Notes: generated by a model from the sequence alone, not told the origin. A stretch of DNA of 64,000 bases from Liopterus haemorrhoidalis (GCA_963971575.1 OZ020619.1:29352202-29416201); one strand, 5' to 3'; positions 1 to 12,915 are shown, numbered from the stretch's first letter. Numbers and translations: made by a program.

Positions 1-286
1 CAACAATAAAACCATGGAAACGAATGACATATGTCAAAATTAAATTATTTTTCTTACATATTTTAATGACAAAAAAATAAATAAATGGGATATTTGTATT
101 AAGAATGACACAAAAAATCAAAATATAAAGAAAATGACATTTTAAAATGATATAACCTGAACCAAAAAATGTTTGTTGCAAGTATGATTTACAAAGCTTA
201 AACAAAACGGCCGAAAAGCATGATTTAAACGATGAAAGTAACTAGATTGCAAAATTTAGTTCCGCCTAACCGTTTGGAACAGACTT
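1..286. mobile_element. Mariner-type MITE, cut by window start
   Basis: The stretch matches the complete MITE at 36835-37241 almost base for base, beginning inside it and ending with the same terminal repeat (CCGTTTGGAACAGACT at about 270-285). The left end lies outside the window. The TA duplication and last base of the right end are not clean here. No coding capacity is visible. Confidence 0.75.
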
Positions 287-1004
<718 letters not shown>

Positions 1005-1194
1005 TAAAAAGTTGCGAAATCGTCCCTAAAGTCGGGGTGACGTTACTCAGTGGTAAATTATATTTATTGGAACTGGGCGAACTTATATGATTTGCCTGAA
1101 AAAGTTTTGCGCAAGCATATTCGTACTTTGTACATTATGTTTTAGTTTAAAATTACATGTAAATATTCCATACTCATTGTAGTTTTTTAAAAAA

Positions 1195-1500
1195 TATTAT
1201 ATAATGTGGGGCTCTATATATTTTTAAATTTTGAGTATAGTATCAAATGAAAGCTCTTAATACGTGGATTAGAAATCAAAATTTAATTTCTGAAAAAATA
1301 AACATATTCACTTTATCAAAATGTATTTTAAAAAATATTGTCCCACGCCCTGTAACCCAGAGGGGTTCACCTAAAAATCTGAAAAAATTCTGAGTAAAAG
1401 TACAACAGGAATTTTTGATAGGAGCAGAAAAATATTGCATTTTTCACGCTTTCGAAAAAAAAAGATTATTATTTTAATTTATGGCTAGTATTGTTACGGA
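1195..1500 (+). repeat. Dispersed repeat fragment, shared with 11.4 kb and 50 kb
   Basis: The segment shares blocks such as TATCAAATGAAAG and CTGAAAAAATTCT with 11560-11800, and reverse-complement blocks with 50080-50540. The order of blocks is the same in all three. No termini or coding sequence were found, so the class is unknown. The stretch from 1005 to 1195 and from 1500 to 1894 is AT-rich and holds nothing I can name. Confidence 0.6.
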
Positions 1501-1898
1501 TTTTTGGCTAGGGTGGAGATATGTATTTTTTTAAATAAAAAAATAAGATGTAAATGGGGTAGAGTCGATACTATACCCTGTTTGAAGTGCAAAAATAGTA
1601 ATAAAATCACATGAAATCGCTGCCCTATTGGTTGTCGCATAAATTTAAATGCTCAACAGCCTACGAATGACGAAAGTTCAACAAAATTATCACGTGAGCA
1701 TTGCATGATTACTACTTCTTGATATTGAACAGAGTATAGCGGTTTTTGGCGATGTGCGGACAGTATTGCTTCTTGAGGTGCGTACATTTTTATACAACGT
1801 AATTCATTTGACTGGTACATAACCTGCAAATCTGTTTAATACATTTGAATAAATTATTTTATCATTTATAGTAGAGAAATATGTACTTATTTAATTAA

Positions 1899-3111
1899 GG
1901 GACTATTACCGGTTAGAAAGGCAAAAAATGACCTATAATTAAATATTTTTTTTCTCGTTTCCTTTATTATAGAACGTTGTGCAACTTTTTTTATTTTATT
2001 AATATTATATTCAAGATTATAAAAAATTTTTTTTTTTTTTTTTTCAATACATAGATAATTATATAGATGGCGCCAAAGTTCAGTAACAAAAAATTATGAT
2101 GCTCCATGGCCCGGGGTTAATCTCGAAATTGACAAGTCTGAAACAAAAAATTCAAAAATAATTTTAAAGATGAAGGTGTCTTACATCGTAATTTACCACC
2201 TATTATAAAAAAAGGGTGTAAAAACAAAATGGCGGATAGGTGAAAATTTTTTTCTAAAAATCATGTTTTTTTCCCCTTTTAACCTTATCAATTTTCTTTT
2301 TTTTCAAATTTTTTTGCAATTTTCTGGTAAATTACGGTAGAGGACATCAAAATGAACAAAATTCACTAAATTTTAAAAATATCCGTTGTGTAGTTATGGA
2401 GAATAAGTCTGGGCCGATTGAAAAAACACCATTTCGAGAAAATCACTTTTAAAGTTTTTTTTTAATATTTGTATTGTAATATTTAAAAAAAAAATTAAGT
2501 TTCAGCCCTTACAATTGGTTAATCAGCAATCCCTGGTCCATATAAAAGTACTCCCGAATCAATCATTTGTTGCTGTTCCTCTTGCTAAGCAGTTTGCTTT
2601 GCCAAGCGAGCTTCCTTCGACGCCGCGGTACTCGCTTTATTGGCCATCTCAATGCGTTCCTCATCTTTTTTTTAAACATAATCATACGCAGAGTGTCCAA
2701 TTATGCATCCCATTACCTCCAATATTTTCAAGAGGGACGTTCTACCTTCATTAAATATTGCTAATGAAATATTAGCAGCCAACTCAGTAATTTCTCTTCC
2801 CACAAACGTATGTTTGGGAACGATAGCCCAAAGTGTTTTATATATATATTTTAATGTTTTATTATATGTTTAATTATATATATATATATATGTATTTGAA
2901 CAGAATAACGGTGTTGAGAAGCACACATGCCGAAACTCGTCAAACCAGCTGTCGCGCACCGAAAAAGCGCCTGCGCTAAAATTGCCACCAATATCTTATT
3001 TTTTAGAATTTCGTTATAAAAATTTAGGATATGATTTCTGAAGGTATAAGGAATCAAAAAAGGTAAAAAAAGAAAAACGATTTTTTGAAAATTATAACCG
3101 GTAATAGTCCC
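1899..3111. mobile_element. TTAA-flanked non-autonomous DNA transposon
   Basis: The ends are a 17-bp perfect inverted repeat (GGGACTATTACCGGTTA), and TTAA stands directly outside both (1895-1898 and 3112-3115). TTAA duplications are known for piggyBac and Kolobok transposons. The 1.2 kb interior has no transposase; short open frames at 2515-2764 do not resemble any protein I know. An AT dinucleotide tract lies at about 2842-2892. The assignment to piggyBac or Kolobok is inference. Confidence 0.85.
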
Positions 3112-3115
3112 TTAA

Positions 3116-4608
3116 ATAACAAACTGAAATGTATATAATTTGAAAGCAGTTCATTTTAAAATCAGATTTAGTAATTTATTCTTTTATTAAAACATATATT
3201 TGCATATTATTTACATTTATTGTAGAATGTTAAATGAAAGCTCTCGGTACTCAAGGTACTCAGGGCGGGGCTGTGTCGAAGCCACGGCCGCAGGTCTTTT
3301 GGGCGTAGAATACGTCGCGTGGATGTTGTTTGTTGGGTGGGTGTTAGAAATGAGTGAATGCACAGAGTTTATTATTTAAGAAATTTTTATTAAAGATATT
3401 AATAGTTCTCGTGTTACGTGCGGTATGTGCTATTAGGTCAGGGTACGGAGTTATACTAATTTACCGCGAGCGCCGAGTGCCGATTTCACCACAAAATGCG
3501 CCGATCATTATTGCGTCATCTAACTTTGAACGCCATTTTGGTAAACTCTTGGATCTTCCTCTTTCTAACTCAGTTATTATATTGTTGCTAGCTTTTAGGT
3601 CAAAAACTATTTATTTTGATGTGATCATAGAATAAATATTGTCCTAGACATGGATTTTTATTGTCCTCTCTGCCTTATTAAATACGTACGAAACCCTTAA
3701 ATGTATGAAAATATATATTTTTTAATAAAAGCCATCAATATTCGTCTTTGAATTTCGAAAAACACTGACTCATTGTTAATAATAAGGAATCACAAGGAAA
3801 TTTCGTATAAAGCTCGGGGCTGCCTAAAAAAGCTTCAGATTATCAAATTTCTGATTTATATAATAGGTAAAGGTGCTGATATAATGTAATTATTGATTTC
3901 TGAATCTAACAAAAGAAAATTAAAAACCTTTACAAATAATTACACGGTAAAATATTTAGAAAGTCCTTAGTAATTTCACATTCCTGCCAGCATTAATCCT
4001 AGAGCGTTCTGAACTATACACCTTTTATTCTAGTGCAACTAGGTGGAACTAACATAGTTTTTAACTAATTTGTGCATATGTCCCCGCATCTTTATTCACA
4101 ATATTATTTCACGTAATTATTAAAACTACCTGCATGCGGTATTCTTTGTGGAAAATTGAATAACACTATTAGCACAATGCAGCTACATGAACTGTTCCAC
4201 AATTAAATTTAAAAGGAACTGGATTAAATGTTTACTTCAATGTTTTAGTTGAATAAAAGATGGAGCTCTTTTGAGGATTATGTGTTTTGTTTTATTATTC
4301 ATATGTTTTGGCTTTAAAATGATGAAATATACAAGTTGGATATATAAGAGGAGGTCTACATATGCAAATAAGGCGGTTTTATTTTCATGAGATTTTTTAA
4401 TGTTTCATGTCATATGCATGATATGTGAAAATAAAATTTTATCGTAGATTAAAATTTAAAAATTCGTAGTTTAAGAGGGTAATGTGGTTAGTTTTTGCGC
4501 AACATAAACATGCATTTGTTCCGGCATCTCGCATGTCCTTGAGTTGAAATTTGCAATTTTTATTTATTTACCCAATGACAGTGATGTGAAGCTAGATAAG
4601 GATTAGGT
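3116..4608. other. No recognisable feature; AT-rich
   Basis: An open frame at 3354-3635 has no recognisable domain and lies in repeat-like sequence. Around 4555-4608 the sequence resembles 62595-62645 (shared GTGATGTGAAG core), so part of this stretch is itself a low-copy repeat that served as target for the hAT element that follows. Confidence 0.4.
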
Positions 4609-5596
4609 CACTGGTTCCCAACCTTTTTTTAATCGCGACCCTTTTTAGAATTTTTAAAAATGTTCGCGATCCTCCTATCTCCTCCGCCATATTTGATCAT
4701 AAAACAAAAAATAAAGGATTTGACAAAATATATTTTGGGACTTAACAATAGTGATGATATTTTTTATTAAGTATTAATTATTATGTGATGAGTGAGCTTC
4801 CATCTACTTAACAAGTGTTATAATTGTAGCGAACCGGTAACGTTACTTTAGAACGTACCTTTTATTGTCCACTAGGTAGCGAGCCTGTGGTTTTATATTA
4901 TGTCTAATCTCAAACTGAAATGAGATATCTGACTAAAGGATATCGGGTAGTAGGCGTGAGTGTGATCCAGGGTTCATCATTACGATATGTGAATTAAATG
5001 ATATGTATTTGTACTTACCAACCGACTGAACAGGCATCTTGTATTTAAGTTTGGATCTAAGCTGTTCACTAAAGTTCTTAAAGGTGAAGGGTTTACACTC
5101 GTTAACACGGTTTAAAATTAATGAATTAAATTTATTAACAGTAATATTTACAAAGAAGTTAAGATAATTAAAATGAATTCAAAATAAAAAGATTAAACAA
5201 ACAGAATCAAGTTGTCCACCAGAATGCCGAACCAGTCCCTCTACAAATGCCACTACTCAGTTCTTACTACTAACAAGACCGAATACTATCTGATCTCCTC
5301 TTCAGAGAGTCGTGTGTTTTTGTAAGGCATTTCAGGGCGTTTCGACGAAAAAGGGAAAAAGGTTGTTCAAGGAACTGTCAAAGTTATTAAATAATAACTT
5401 TGAACAAATGGCTCCTTGAACAATAAACTTTAAAAAATATTTTAAAGTTACGTGTCGTAAACATAAAATTTCTAAAATTTTATTATCTATTTGAATTCTC
5501 AAAAAAATATGCCCTTTTAAAAATCCCAAGAAATGCCTTTCAAAGGAATTCTCCCGACGGGTGTTTGTGAAAGTTTCTGATGGACTACTCGATTCG

Positions 5597-8500
5597 TTAC
5601 ATAATTCTTGATTGAGTTTTTGTCAAGACCAAACTCATGTCATCTTGAACATCCAGAATATTCCTGGCTTTTGTCTTGATTTGTAGAAGAGTTGAAAATC
5701 CACTTTCGCAGAGATAAGTAGAAGCAAATGACACTAATATTCGAAAAGAAAACATGGAAACTTTAGGATACGAATGACGCAAATCACACCAAAATTGAGA
5801 TAACGATTTTTCCTGAAATATGTCACGCGTAGAGGAGTCATTTCGCAGCTCCAAAAATTCATCCTGTATTTCATCGGGGTCATTCCATATCAAGTGGTCT
5901 AGTGGTCCCTGCTCGACCATCACGGATTTTGATGAAATTTTGTATGGACATTCACACATGTCCTCAACGAACATTGGTAAAGTTTTACGTTCATCCATGC
6001 AATACTTGCTGAGATTTAGTAATTTGTTTGACCTCATACCACAGCCTTCTATGGTATGACTCCGAGATTTCGACAACTTTGAGACACAGTATCTCTGCCA
6101 ATATTATGTTGAGAGAAACAAAACTTTGCCAACTTATACAACTTTTTGCGCTCTATTAAACAAAATAATAAACAAATCTTCATGAGCGATTCCCGTGAAG
6201 AAAATTTGGATCAAACTTGGCCTAAAAAATTTGCAACTCGAAAAAATTTTAAAGTTTGACTTTTTATACCTCTGAAAGTAAAGGTACGATAAACGTGAAA
6301 TTTTGCACATAATAACTTATCAATACAAGGTTAACGAATATAAAATTTCACACTCCTAATATTTTTCATTAGTTCAGGAATTGAGTGTAAAGTTGATGAT
6401 TTTTGTGAAAATACTAAAAACAGAGTATATTTTGCCCACTTTTACAAAAATATACCCTCTGGAAACTGTTTTAAATTATTTTCATTAGAAAGAGCATATT
6501 TTAATCCCCCTAAAAAAGTAGGATTGGTTTTTCATCCCTGGTATATAAGGCCTTAGAAATAGGGACAAAGTTGAGAACGTTTCTATCACATGCTGCTATC
6601 GCAATATCGCATGCATTCCATTATTTGCGTTGATCACTGGTAGTGACATTGTCACTACCAGTTCAGAAACTTGAACCAGTAACCCCATCGCCATAGGGTT
6701 CACGCTCGATAGCCGTGCAATACCAGCCACGGGTGGGTGTCTTGGTTAAGGATCCCAAGCCTCTAGTTTGGTTTCTTCGTTAAGGTTCCAAAGCCTTGTG
6801 TGGGTATCTGTCCGGTTCCCAAGCCAATGATTGGGCAGCTTATTCTAGGTTCCTAAGCCTGAAGTGGGTATCTTTCATGGTTCCCAGGCCGAAGTCCATG
6901 ATGTTTGTATGAATTGCCAAATTCCAACTATTGCTTATTTATTATTGAATTTAGTAGCCACTTTCTTCAGTGTCACTTCTTGGAATTGATACTGTCTGCC
7001 TGGTGACATAACTGATGGTGCTAGAAGGCCACAAATAAGGTGTTGTGATGGAACCCAACAAATATTTTTGAGTGTAAAGTTGATGATTTTTGTGAAAATG
7101 CTAAAAACAGGGTATATTTAGCCCACTTTTACAAAAATATACCTTCTGGAAACTGTTTTAAATTATTTTCATTAGAAAGAGCATGTTTTAAACCCCCTAA
7201 AAAAGTAGGATTGGTTTTTCATCCCTGGTATATAAGGCCTTAGAAATAGGGACAAAGTTGAGGATATTGCTATCGATACGTCATATCCTTCAATATGCAT
7301 TTTTTTACATTGTGTCACTTTCCTTTCATTCCTGCTGAAGTTTACAGTGTACAATTAATTTTTGTACGCTATATGAATCTGTTAGTCTGCTAGCGGTGGT
7401 TCTACACTGATGACATTTTTTAAATATTTTGTTAGTGCTGTCACGCGTCAGCATGTTTTGGGTATAGAATTCTGTACTGTTAGCAGCGGCGGTCGGTGAC
7501 TAAACGTCCCGAATTGGCCGGGAAAGTCCCGAATTGACCGGCCTCCAGCGACCATTAACTGATCAAATACTGACGCCAATAGATCTGTATTGTTGGGTTC
7601 CAGCACAACACCTTATTTGTGGCCTTCCAGCACCATCAGTTATGTCACCAGGCCGACAGTATCAATTCCAAGAAGTGACACTGAAGAAAGTGGCTACTAA
7701 ATTCAATAATAAATAAGCAATAGTTGGAATTTGGCAATTCATACCAACATCATGGACTTCGGCTTGGGAACCATGTAAGATACCCACTTCAGGCTTAGGA
7801 ACCTAGAATAAGCTGCCCAATCATTGGCTTGGGAACCGGACAGATACCCACACAAGGCTTTGGAACCTTAACGAAGAAACCAAACTAGAGACTTGGGATC
7901 CTCAACCAGGAAACCCACCCGTGGCTGGTATTGCACGGCTATCGGGCGTGACCCTATGGCGATGGGGTTACTGGTTCAAGTTTCTGAACTGGTAGTGACA
8001 ATGTCACTACCAGTGATCAACGCAATTTAGGTACTTATAATGCCTGTATAAAACAAACAAGATGAAAAATAATGGAATGCATGCGATATTGCGATAACAG
8101 CATGTGATAGAAACGTTCTCAACTTTGTCCCTATTTCTAAGGCCTTATATACCAGGGATGAAAAACCAGTCCTACTTTTTTAGGGGGATTAAAACATGCT
8201 CTTTCTAATGAAAATAATTTAAAACAGTTTCCAGAGGGTATATTTTTGTAAAAGTGGGCTAAATATACCCTGTTTTTAGCATTTTCACAAAAATCATCAA
8301 CTTTACACTCAATTCCTGAACTAATGAAAAATATTAGGAGTGCGAAATTTTATATTCGTTAACCTTGTATTGATAAGTTATTATGTGCAAAATTTCACGT
8401 ATATCGTACCTTTACTTTCAGAGGTATAAAAAGCCAAACTTTAAAATTTTTTCGAGTTGCAAATTTTTTAGGCCAAGTTTGATCCAAATTTTCTTCACGG

Positions 8501-9725
8501 GAATCGCTCATGAAGATTTGTTTATTATTTTGTTTAATAGAACGCAAAAAGTTGTATAAGTTAGCAAAGTTTTGTTTCTCTCAACAAAATATTGGCAGAG
8601 ATACTGTGTCTCAAAGTTGTCGAAATCTCGGAGTCATAACATAGAAGGCTGCGGTATGGGGTCAAACAAATTACTAAATCTCAGCAAGTATTGCATGGAT
8701 GAACGTAAAACTTTACCAATGTTCGTTGGGGACATGTGTGAATGTCCATACAAAATTTCATCAAAATCCGTGATGGTCGAGCAGGGCACTTCTCTGAAAT
8801 CAGACCACTTGACATGGAATGACCCATCGGGAATGTCGGTAACATTCAAAGATACATGAAATGGGTTTCGTACTAATGCAGCTTCTTGTTCAGAGAACTC
8901 CGGGAAATATCGTTGAATTTCAGATTCAAGGGCTTAAAGGTGGTAATTAATATACTCTCTTATTTTATCTACAACTCCCATCTCCGATTCTTCAGTCTTG
9001 GTGCAAAGGTGTTCAAATATGGCAAAGTTTTTAAGATTTACTTTACAGCGTCAGTTTTGAAGCTTTAATACGAACGCCTGGATATTATCTCTGAAGTGAA
9101 TAATATGCGTTTCTTTACCCTGCAGTTTCAAATTTAGCTTATTTAGCTGATATCAGATAAATAAGCTACTCCTTGGATCCAGGTCTTATCATTAAAGTGT
9201 GTCATAAACTCGCGTTTACCTTCTATTTCTAAGAACTGTTTTATTTCGTTTTTCAATTCAAAATCTCGGCCAACAACATTTCCTTTTGATAACCAACGAA
9301 CAACAGTGTAGAAAAAAAGAACTTCGTGATCAGAGTTCATGTTTTTGCATAGTTCTTTGAACAGAGTATTGAAAGCAGTAGATTTTATATAATTGACAAT
9401 TGTCACCAAAGAGCCGAGCACTTCTTGCAAAGGCTTTGGGAGAGTCTTGGTAGCAAGGGCAAATTGGTGAATCATGCAGTGTAATCCCTTTGCTTGGGGT
9501 GCAAGCTCTTTAACTTTTGACTGAAAGCCCGACCTCGATTCAAGCATGGCTGGTGCTCCATTGGTTCGCAATCCACACAAGTTTTTCCATTGTAAGTCAT
9601 TACTTTCAAAGAATAAACTTATCATCTCCATGACGTCTTCACCTTTCGTTGTAGTTTTTAGTGCTCTACAAAACAGAAACTCTTCTTTGATGTCCTCCAA
9701 GTGAATATGTCTCGCGATCCATAAA
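5597..9725 (-). pseudogene. hAT transposase, ZBED5/SCAND3-like, N-terminally deleted and split
   Basis: Read on the minus strand, 9143-9700 encodes the central part of a hAT transposase (DIKEEFLFC, GAPAMLESRSGF, LHCMIHQFALATKTLP, EVLFFYTVVRWLSKGNVV). Frames continue through 9123-8831 (FRDNIQAF, FPEFSEQEAALVRNPF) with one frameshift and one stop. They are interrupted after VTDIPD by the palindrome and resume at EIQDEFLELRNDSS near 5871, ending with the hAT dimerisation tail TYLCESGFSTLLQIKTKARN at 5597. These blocks follow the order of vertebrate and insect ZBED5-like proteins. The BED finger and first catalytic block are missing, so it cannot be active. Removing the insertion restores IPD-EIQ in frame. 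Confidence 0.85.
5878..8824. mobile_element. 2.95 kb palindromic (foldback) element inside hAT gene
   Basis: The left arm (5878 to about 7062) is the reverse complement of the right arm (about 7586 to 8824), with a 40-50 bp insertion near 8028-8070 and scattered substitutions. Both ends read GGTCATTCCAT. The hexamer CATCGG stands on both sides (5872-5877, 8825-8830) and occurs once in the restored hAT reading frame, so it is the target duplication. The loop (7063-7585) holds a third, direct copy of arm sequence: 7067-7263 repeats 6380-6575. Each arm has a minisatellite-like run with GGTTCCCAAGCC variants at roughly 40-bp spacing (6740-6900; 7750-7910) and a short hairpin around TAGTGACATTGTCACTA. 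No transposase is visible; the superfamily is unknown. Confidence 0.9.
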
Positions 9726-9776
9726 AAGCCAAGGCGACCTCCGTGAGGGGACCGTTTGGGAACCGCTGGTTTAGCT

Positions 9777-10640
9777 TATTATAAAATTGAAAATTAAAAA
9801 TCAAACGAATTTTAACTCACTGACACACCGAATATTAAAGCTTATTTCAGAATATTCTAATTTAATTATTGAATTATTAATCAGGAGAACACTATTATAA
9901 TTTTAATTTTTAATTTAAAAGCATTGATGTGTATTTAACCAAAACTAGTTAGCTAACAGTTTCATGAAATTTTATCTAAAAATATATCATTCTTTTTCTC
10001 TCATAAATTCAGTTAGTCCATCGAGTGAAAATTAAATCTAATTACCATTTCATGTACGAGAACGAAAATCATTTTAATGCATAATCTTGTTAAAGTATAT
10101 TAAAATATATATATTTTTTTAAATTAGATTGTTTTACACATGCTGTATTGAAAATAAATCAAGTGGTGAAAAATAAATTGGTTAACTGAATATATTGAAT
10201 CTTCTGTATATTGGATTTAGGGCGTTATCTTTTTTTTTTAATTTTTCATCATATATTTTTTACTCATTGCAGGTAATTAAAAGACAATATCCACTGGAAA
10301 TCAATTTCAGGCTGTCTGTTTGTTGGGGTTATTTTCACGTAATTTGGTATGATGACAAAACCAAACCGGGATATGAACTATATGGTATTCTAAAATTATT
10401 ATTCTAAGGGAAGGGGGATGTTAACTAAAAAATTTGAAATGAGCATATACGTCAGGAAAAACGTATATGCCAAAAAATATTTAAAATAAGAAAAATTTAG
10501 TTCCGTGCTTTTTTTAGGATGAATATTTGAGTAGTTGTTGGGGGGGCGCCAATAGAATCTTCACATTAACTTCAGAGAGCACATTGAGACATCCAAATTA
10601 AAGCAAATCTATTTTTCAAATATTTTTAAAACAAAGCGTT
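9777..10640. other. No recognisable feature; AT-rich
   Basis: No open frame resembles a known protein and no repeat boundary was found. A short poly-G run and CGCC at about 10540 are the only GC-rich feature. Confidence 0.4.
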
Positions 10641-10732
10641 CAGATGTGTCCTATTTACCAGTTAAGGGGGCGCATAACTGTATTGTATCTTATAATCAGG
10701 TCCTGCCGCTTTTCCCTTCTTCAGGCTTGTAA

Positions 10733-11047
10733 TTACGCTCCACACTTCCTTCTCTGCTGGTTCTTCTTCCTTCTTCTCCTCTCTCCTCCCTTTCTCTGCC
10801 GCTTTATCCCCTTCCCTTGCTTCCCCTGCCTCTGGTTCCTCCTCAGATTTTCCCTTCTACCTTCACTTTCCGCAAATAATGCCATAAAGTGTTTCCTCCA
10901 GCACCCCATAGTAGTTATCTTCTTGCTAATTCCCACCTGTTTCTCCCTAGCCTTATTTATATATTCCCACGCTTGTTTTTCATTCTTTATCATTTCAACT
11001 TCATCCTGTTGCCTCTTGATGTGCTTTTCCTTATAAAAAACTAACAA
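10733..11047 (-). pseudogene. Non-LTR retrotransposon ORF2 fragment (linker before RT)
   Basis: The minus strand encodes a charged peptide with EKQAWEYINKAREK and ISKKITTMGCWRKHFMALF. This resembles the segment between the endonuclease and reverse transcriptase domains of insect non-LTR elements, where a block of the type 'VWKYINK.RKK...I...W..HFM.LL' is common. It stops after about 105 codons in a lysine/arginine-rich run, so only a fragment remains. The plus strand is C/T-rich as a result. The 3' part of an element of similar type lies at 56085-57046. Family assignment is from memory of the domain pattern and is moderate. Confidence 0.55.
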
Positions 11048-11320
11048 TTTGAAATAAAATTAGTAACAATCTATACATCAAATTTTTTATCTATTTACCT
11101 ATAAGGTAGATAGATAGGATAAGATAGCTATTAGGATATTTTTCATTGTAAAAAAAATAACATGTAAATGGAATTAAACAAATTGCATTATAGACGCTAT
11201 CTTGTAAACCACATTAGACACATATTTGCATAATGTGCTACACATTGTGGCTAAAGATTCATACTACAAATATGTTTGTAGATATTTTGTTCTATTGTGA
11301 TAACTACTTATAGTTTGCTA
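11045..11320 (+). repeat. Dispersed repeat, matches 23262-23510
   Basis: Both places share AACAATCTATA, AATTGCATTATAGACGC, ATCTTGTAAACCA and the block ending near ACTTATAGTT, in the same order and orientation. A further shared block follows at 12590-12690 and 23560-23660 (TTCGT.AAGAA..CGTGT). The repeat is therefore longer than 250 bp in its original form. No ends or proteins found. Confidence 0.65.
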
Positions 11321-11359
11321 CTCCCAGGACAAAAGGTGACAAGTTCACTTTTTGTAGGT

Positions 11360-11960
11360 ATGACCAAAAAACCCTTATACCGTCATTTTGTCCTCTGTCT
11401 GTCTGTAAAAATTGTAGCCAAACGGCTAAACCTAGAGAGTTGAAATTTGGCATGCTTATACAACTCTTTGACCCGCACATGAAAAATACTAAAACATCTA
11501 AAAAACATATCCTTCTAAAAATATAAACAAATATGTGCTCATCGAAAAAAAAAAAATTTTTATAATTCTGAGTAGGGTATCAAATGAAAGTCCTTGGTAC
11601 GTGGATTAACGATCAAATTGTTATTTTTGGAAATTAATTTTTTTGAAGCGATTTTTGCCAAAATGTGCAAAAAAATTATCCTGTAGCCCAGATGGTTTAA
11701 ACTAAAAATCTGAAAAAATTCTAAGTAATGTATATTGGTGTGAACCGGAATAGTACAACAGGAATTTTTAATCAGATTATGTTTTTGGAAAAAAACGCAT
11801 TTTTTGTGATTTTTGGCTAATAATGTACACAAGTTATAGCTTTGTAACACGCTACACTGGAACATGTATGCTGGAGTAGTGGTTTTTGACGCTGGTTTTT
11901 CACCCAAGTAACTCGATCCGAAAGGGGTCGAACCCTGCGAGAAGAGACAATATTCTTTTT
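11360..11960 (+). repeat. Dispersed repeat, long copy of the 1.2 kb and 50 kb family
   Basis: It starts with GACAAAAGGTGACAAG-like sequence and includes GAGTTGAAATTTGGCATGC, which appears reversed at about 50935-50975. It continues through TATCAAATGAAAG and GTACAACAGGAATTTTT, shared with 1225-1430 and reversed at 50100-50145. A tetranucleotide-like CTGT run is present at about 11395. The minus-strand open frame at 11560-11907 is a by-product. From 11960 to 12580 I see only AT-rich sequence. Confidence 0.65.
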
Positions 11961-12584
11961 TGTTTTTTTTTTTTAATTTTTATATTGTTTAAATTATTTT
12001 TTTCAAAATTCTAGTTATATTTTGGCAAATGTTGCATTTAATTTTTAAAAGCGTAAATTTAATAACCAGTGGAAATTGTTTAAATTATAATTTAATTCTG
12101 TTTCACTGTACACGAAATCAGAGGGGCGGAACTTATAACAACCAATGGAAGCCATAGGCGCAATTTTGAAATTCTTAATGAACCTTGCTATATAAAAAAA
12201 AAAATACTGCACATATTTAGAAACCTAAATAATGGTATTACGCGTTCGAATTAAAATTAACAAAAAAAAAAAAAAATTAATATAAAATTTGTTTTCGCAT
12301 CCAAAACAATCATCATTCACTAAATACCTGCAAAACCCTGAAATGTGTGAAAATTCACACTTCACATCAATTTTTTCAGTATTGAGATTGGAACAGTCTG
12401 GAAAACAGTTTTGATGTAGAAAAAGTGAATTATGCCTAAAGTATGCCATGTGCAAATGTGATTGAAAATGTGTAATAGTAAATTTTAGAAATTTAGTTTG
12501 CGAAAAAAGGTTTAAGTATATATATTTCTTTAATATAGTATTTTTAAAACGTATTTCTTACCTTATGCCCGAGAGTAGATAGTC

Positions 12585-12915
12585 ATTGATAGGTGCTGCC
12601 TGTAAAAATGAATTACTTTTCGTAAAGAACGCGTGTGTCAATAGCATTCCATTATCATCAATTGTAGTATTTTTTGACGCAGGTTCTAAACTATAAACAA
12701 TAATGTCAACGTGTAAACGTGTCAATGTATAAACAATTTATGATTGACATCAGCAAAAATATATATGACAAAAATTGTTTATAATAAGAAAATAAATCTT
12801 TTTTGTTGTATATAATTTTGCGATTTGATGAATATTTGGGTGAATATTACGGGGAGACACCCTTAAACTAAAATCTTCAAATATCTCACTATTATTTATT
12901 TTACATAAAAAATGT
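12585..12915 (+). repeat. Dispersed repeat blocks
   Basis: 12590-12690 matches 23560-23660. 12770-12915 matches 29935-30060 through AAGAAATAAATCTTTT-like sequence, GATGAATATTT and TACGGGGA. The second block belongs to a family of units containing ATATCTCACT (or reverse AGTGAGATAT) also seen at 28.9-32.8 kb. No coding capacity. Confidence 0.55.

Larger units (their letters stand above)
4609..9768 (-). mobile_element. hAT transposon (ZBED5-like), composite
   Basis: The ends are imperfect inverted repeats around GGTTCCCAA (4609 on; 9755-9768), a sequence also used by the hAT MITE at 63133. Flanking octamers GATTAGGT and GTTTAGCT agree at six of eight positions, which fits an old 8-bp hAT duplication. 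The transposase runs on the minus strand and lacks its N-terminal part, since the right terminus passes almost directly into the middle of the protein. A 2947-bp palindrome has inserted inside the gene. About 1 kb between the stop and the left end (4650-5590) holds no gene, only a small hairpin near 5390-5425. Confidence 0.75.

Noticed and set aside
2841..2960. GCCGAAAC near TTTCGGCATG as a possible fifth hammerhead core
   Set aside because: No CTGANGA box and no helix II or I partner at the right distance on either strand.
3354..3635. 93-codon frame
   Set aside because: No recognisable domain, and it begins without an ATG of good context in a repeat-like area.
8572..8859. Peptide frame repeated in both arms of the palindrome (LSKSRSHNIEGCG...)
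   Set aside because: It is conserved because the arms are inverted copies; the protein is not continuous with the hAT transposase and shows no known domain.
11560..11907. 115-codon minus-strand frame
   Set aside because: Homologous positions in the other copies of this dispersed repeat are not open, so coding is unlikely.
11905..11940. GGTCGAACCC resembling a tRNA B box
   Set aside because: No A box, no cloverleaf and no tRNA-like spacing upstream; it lies inside a dispersed repeat.
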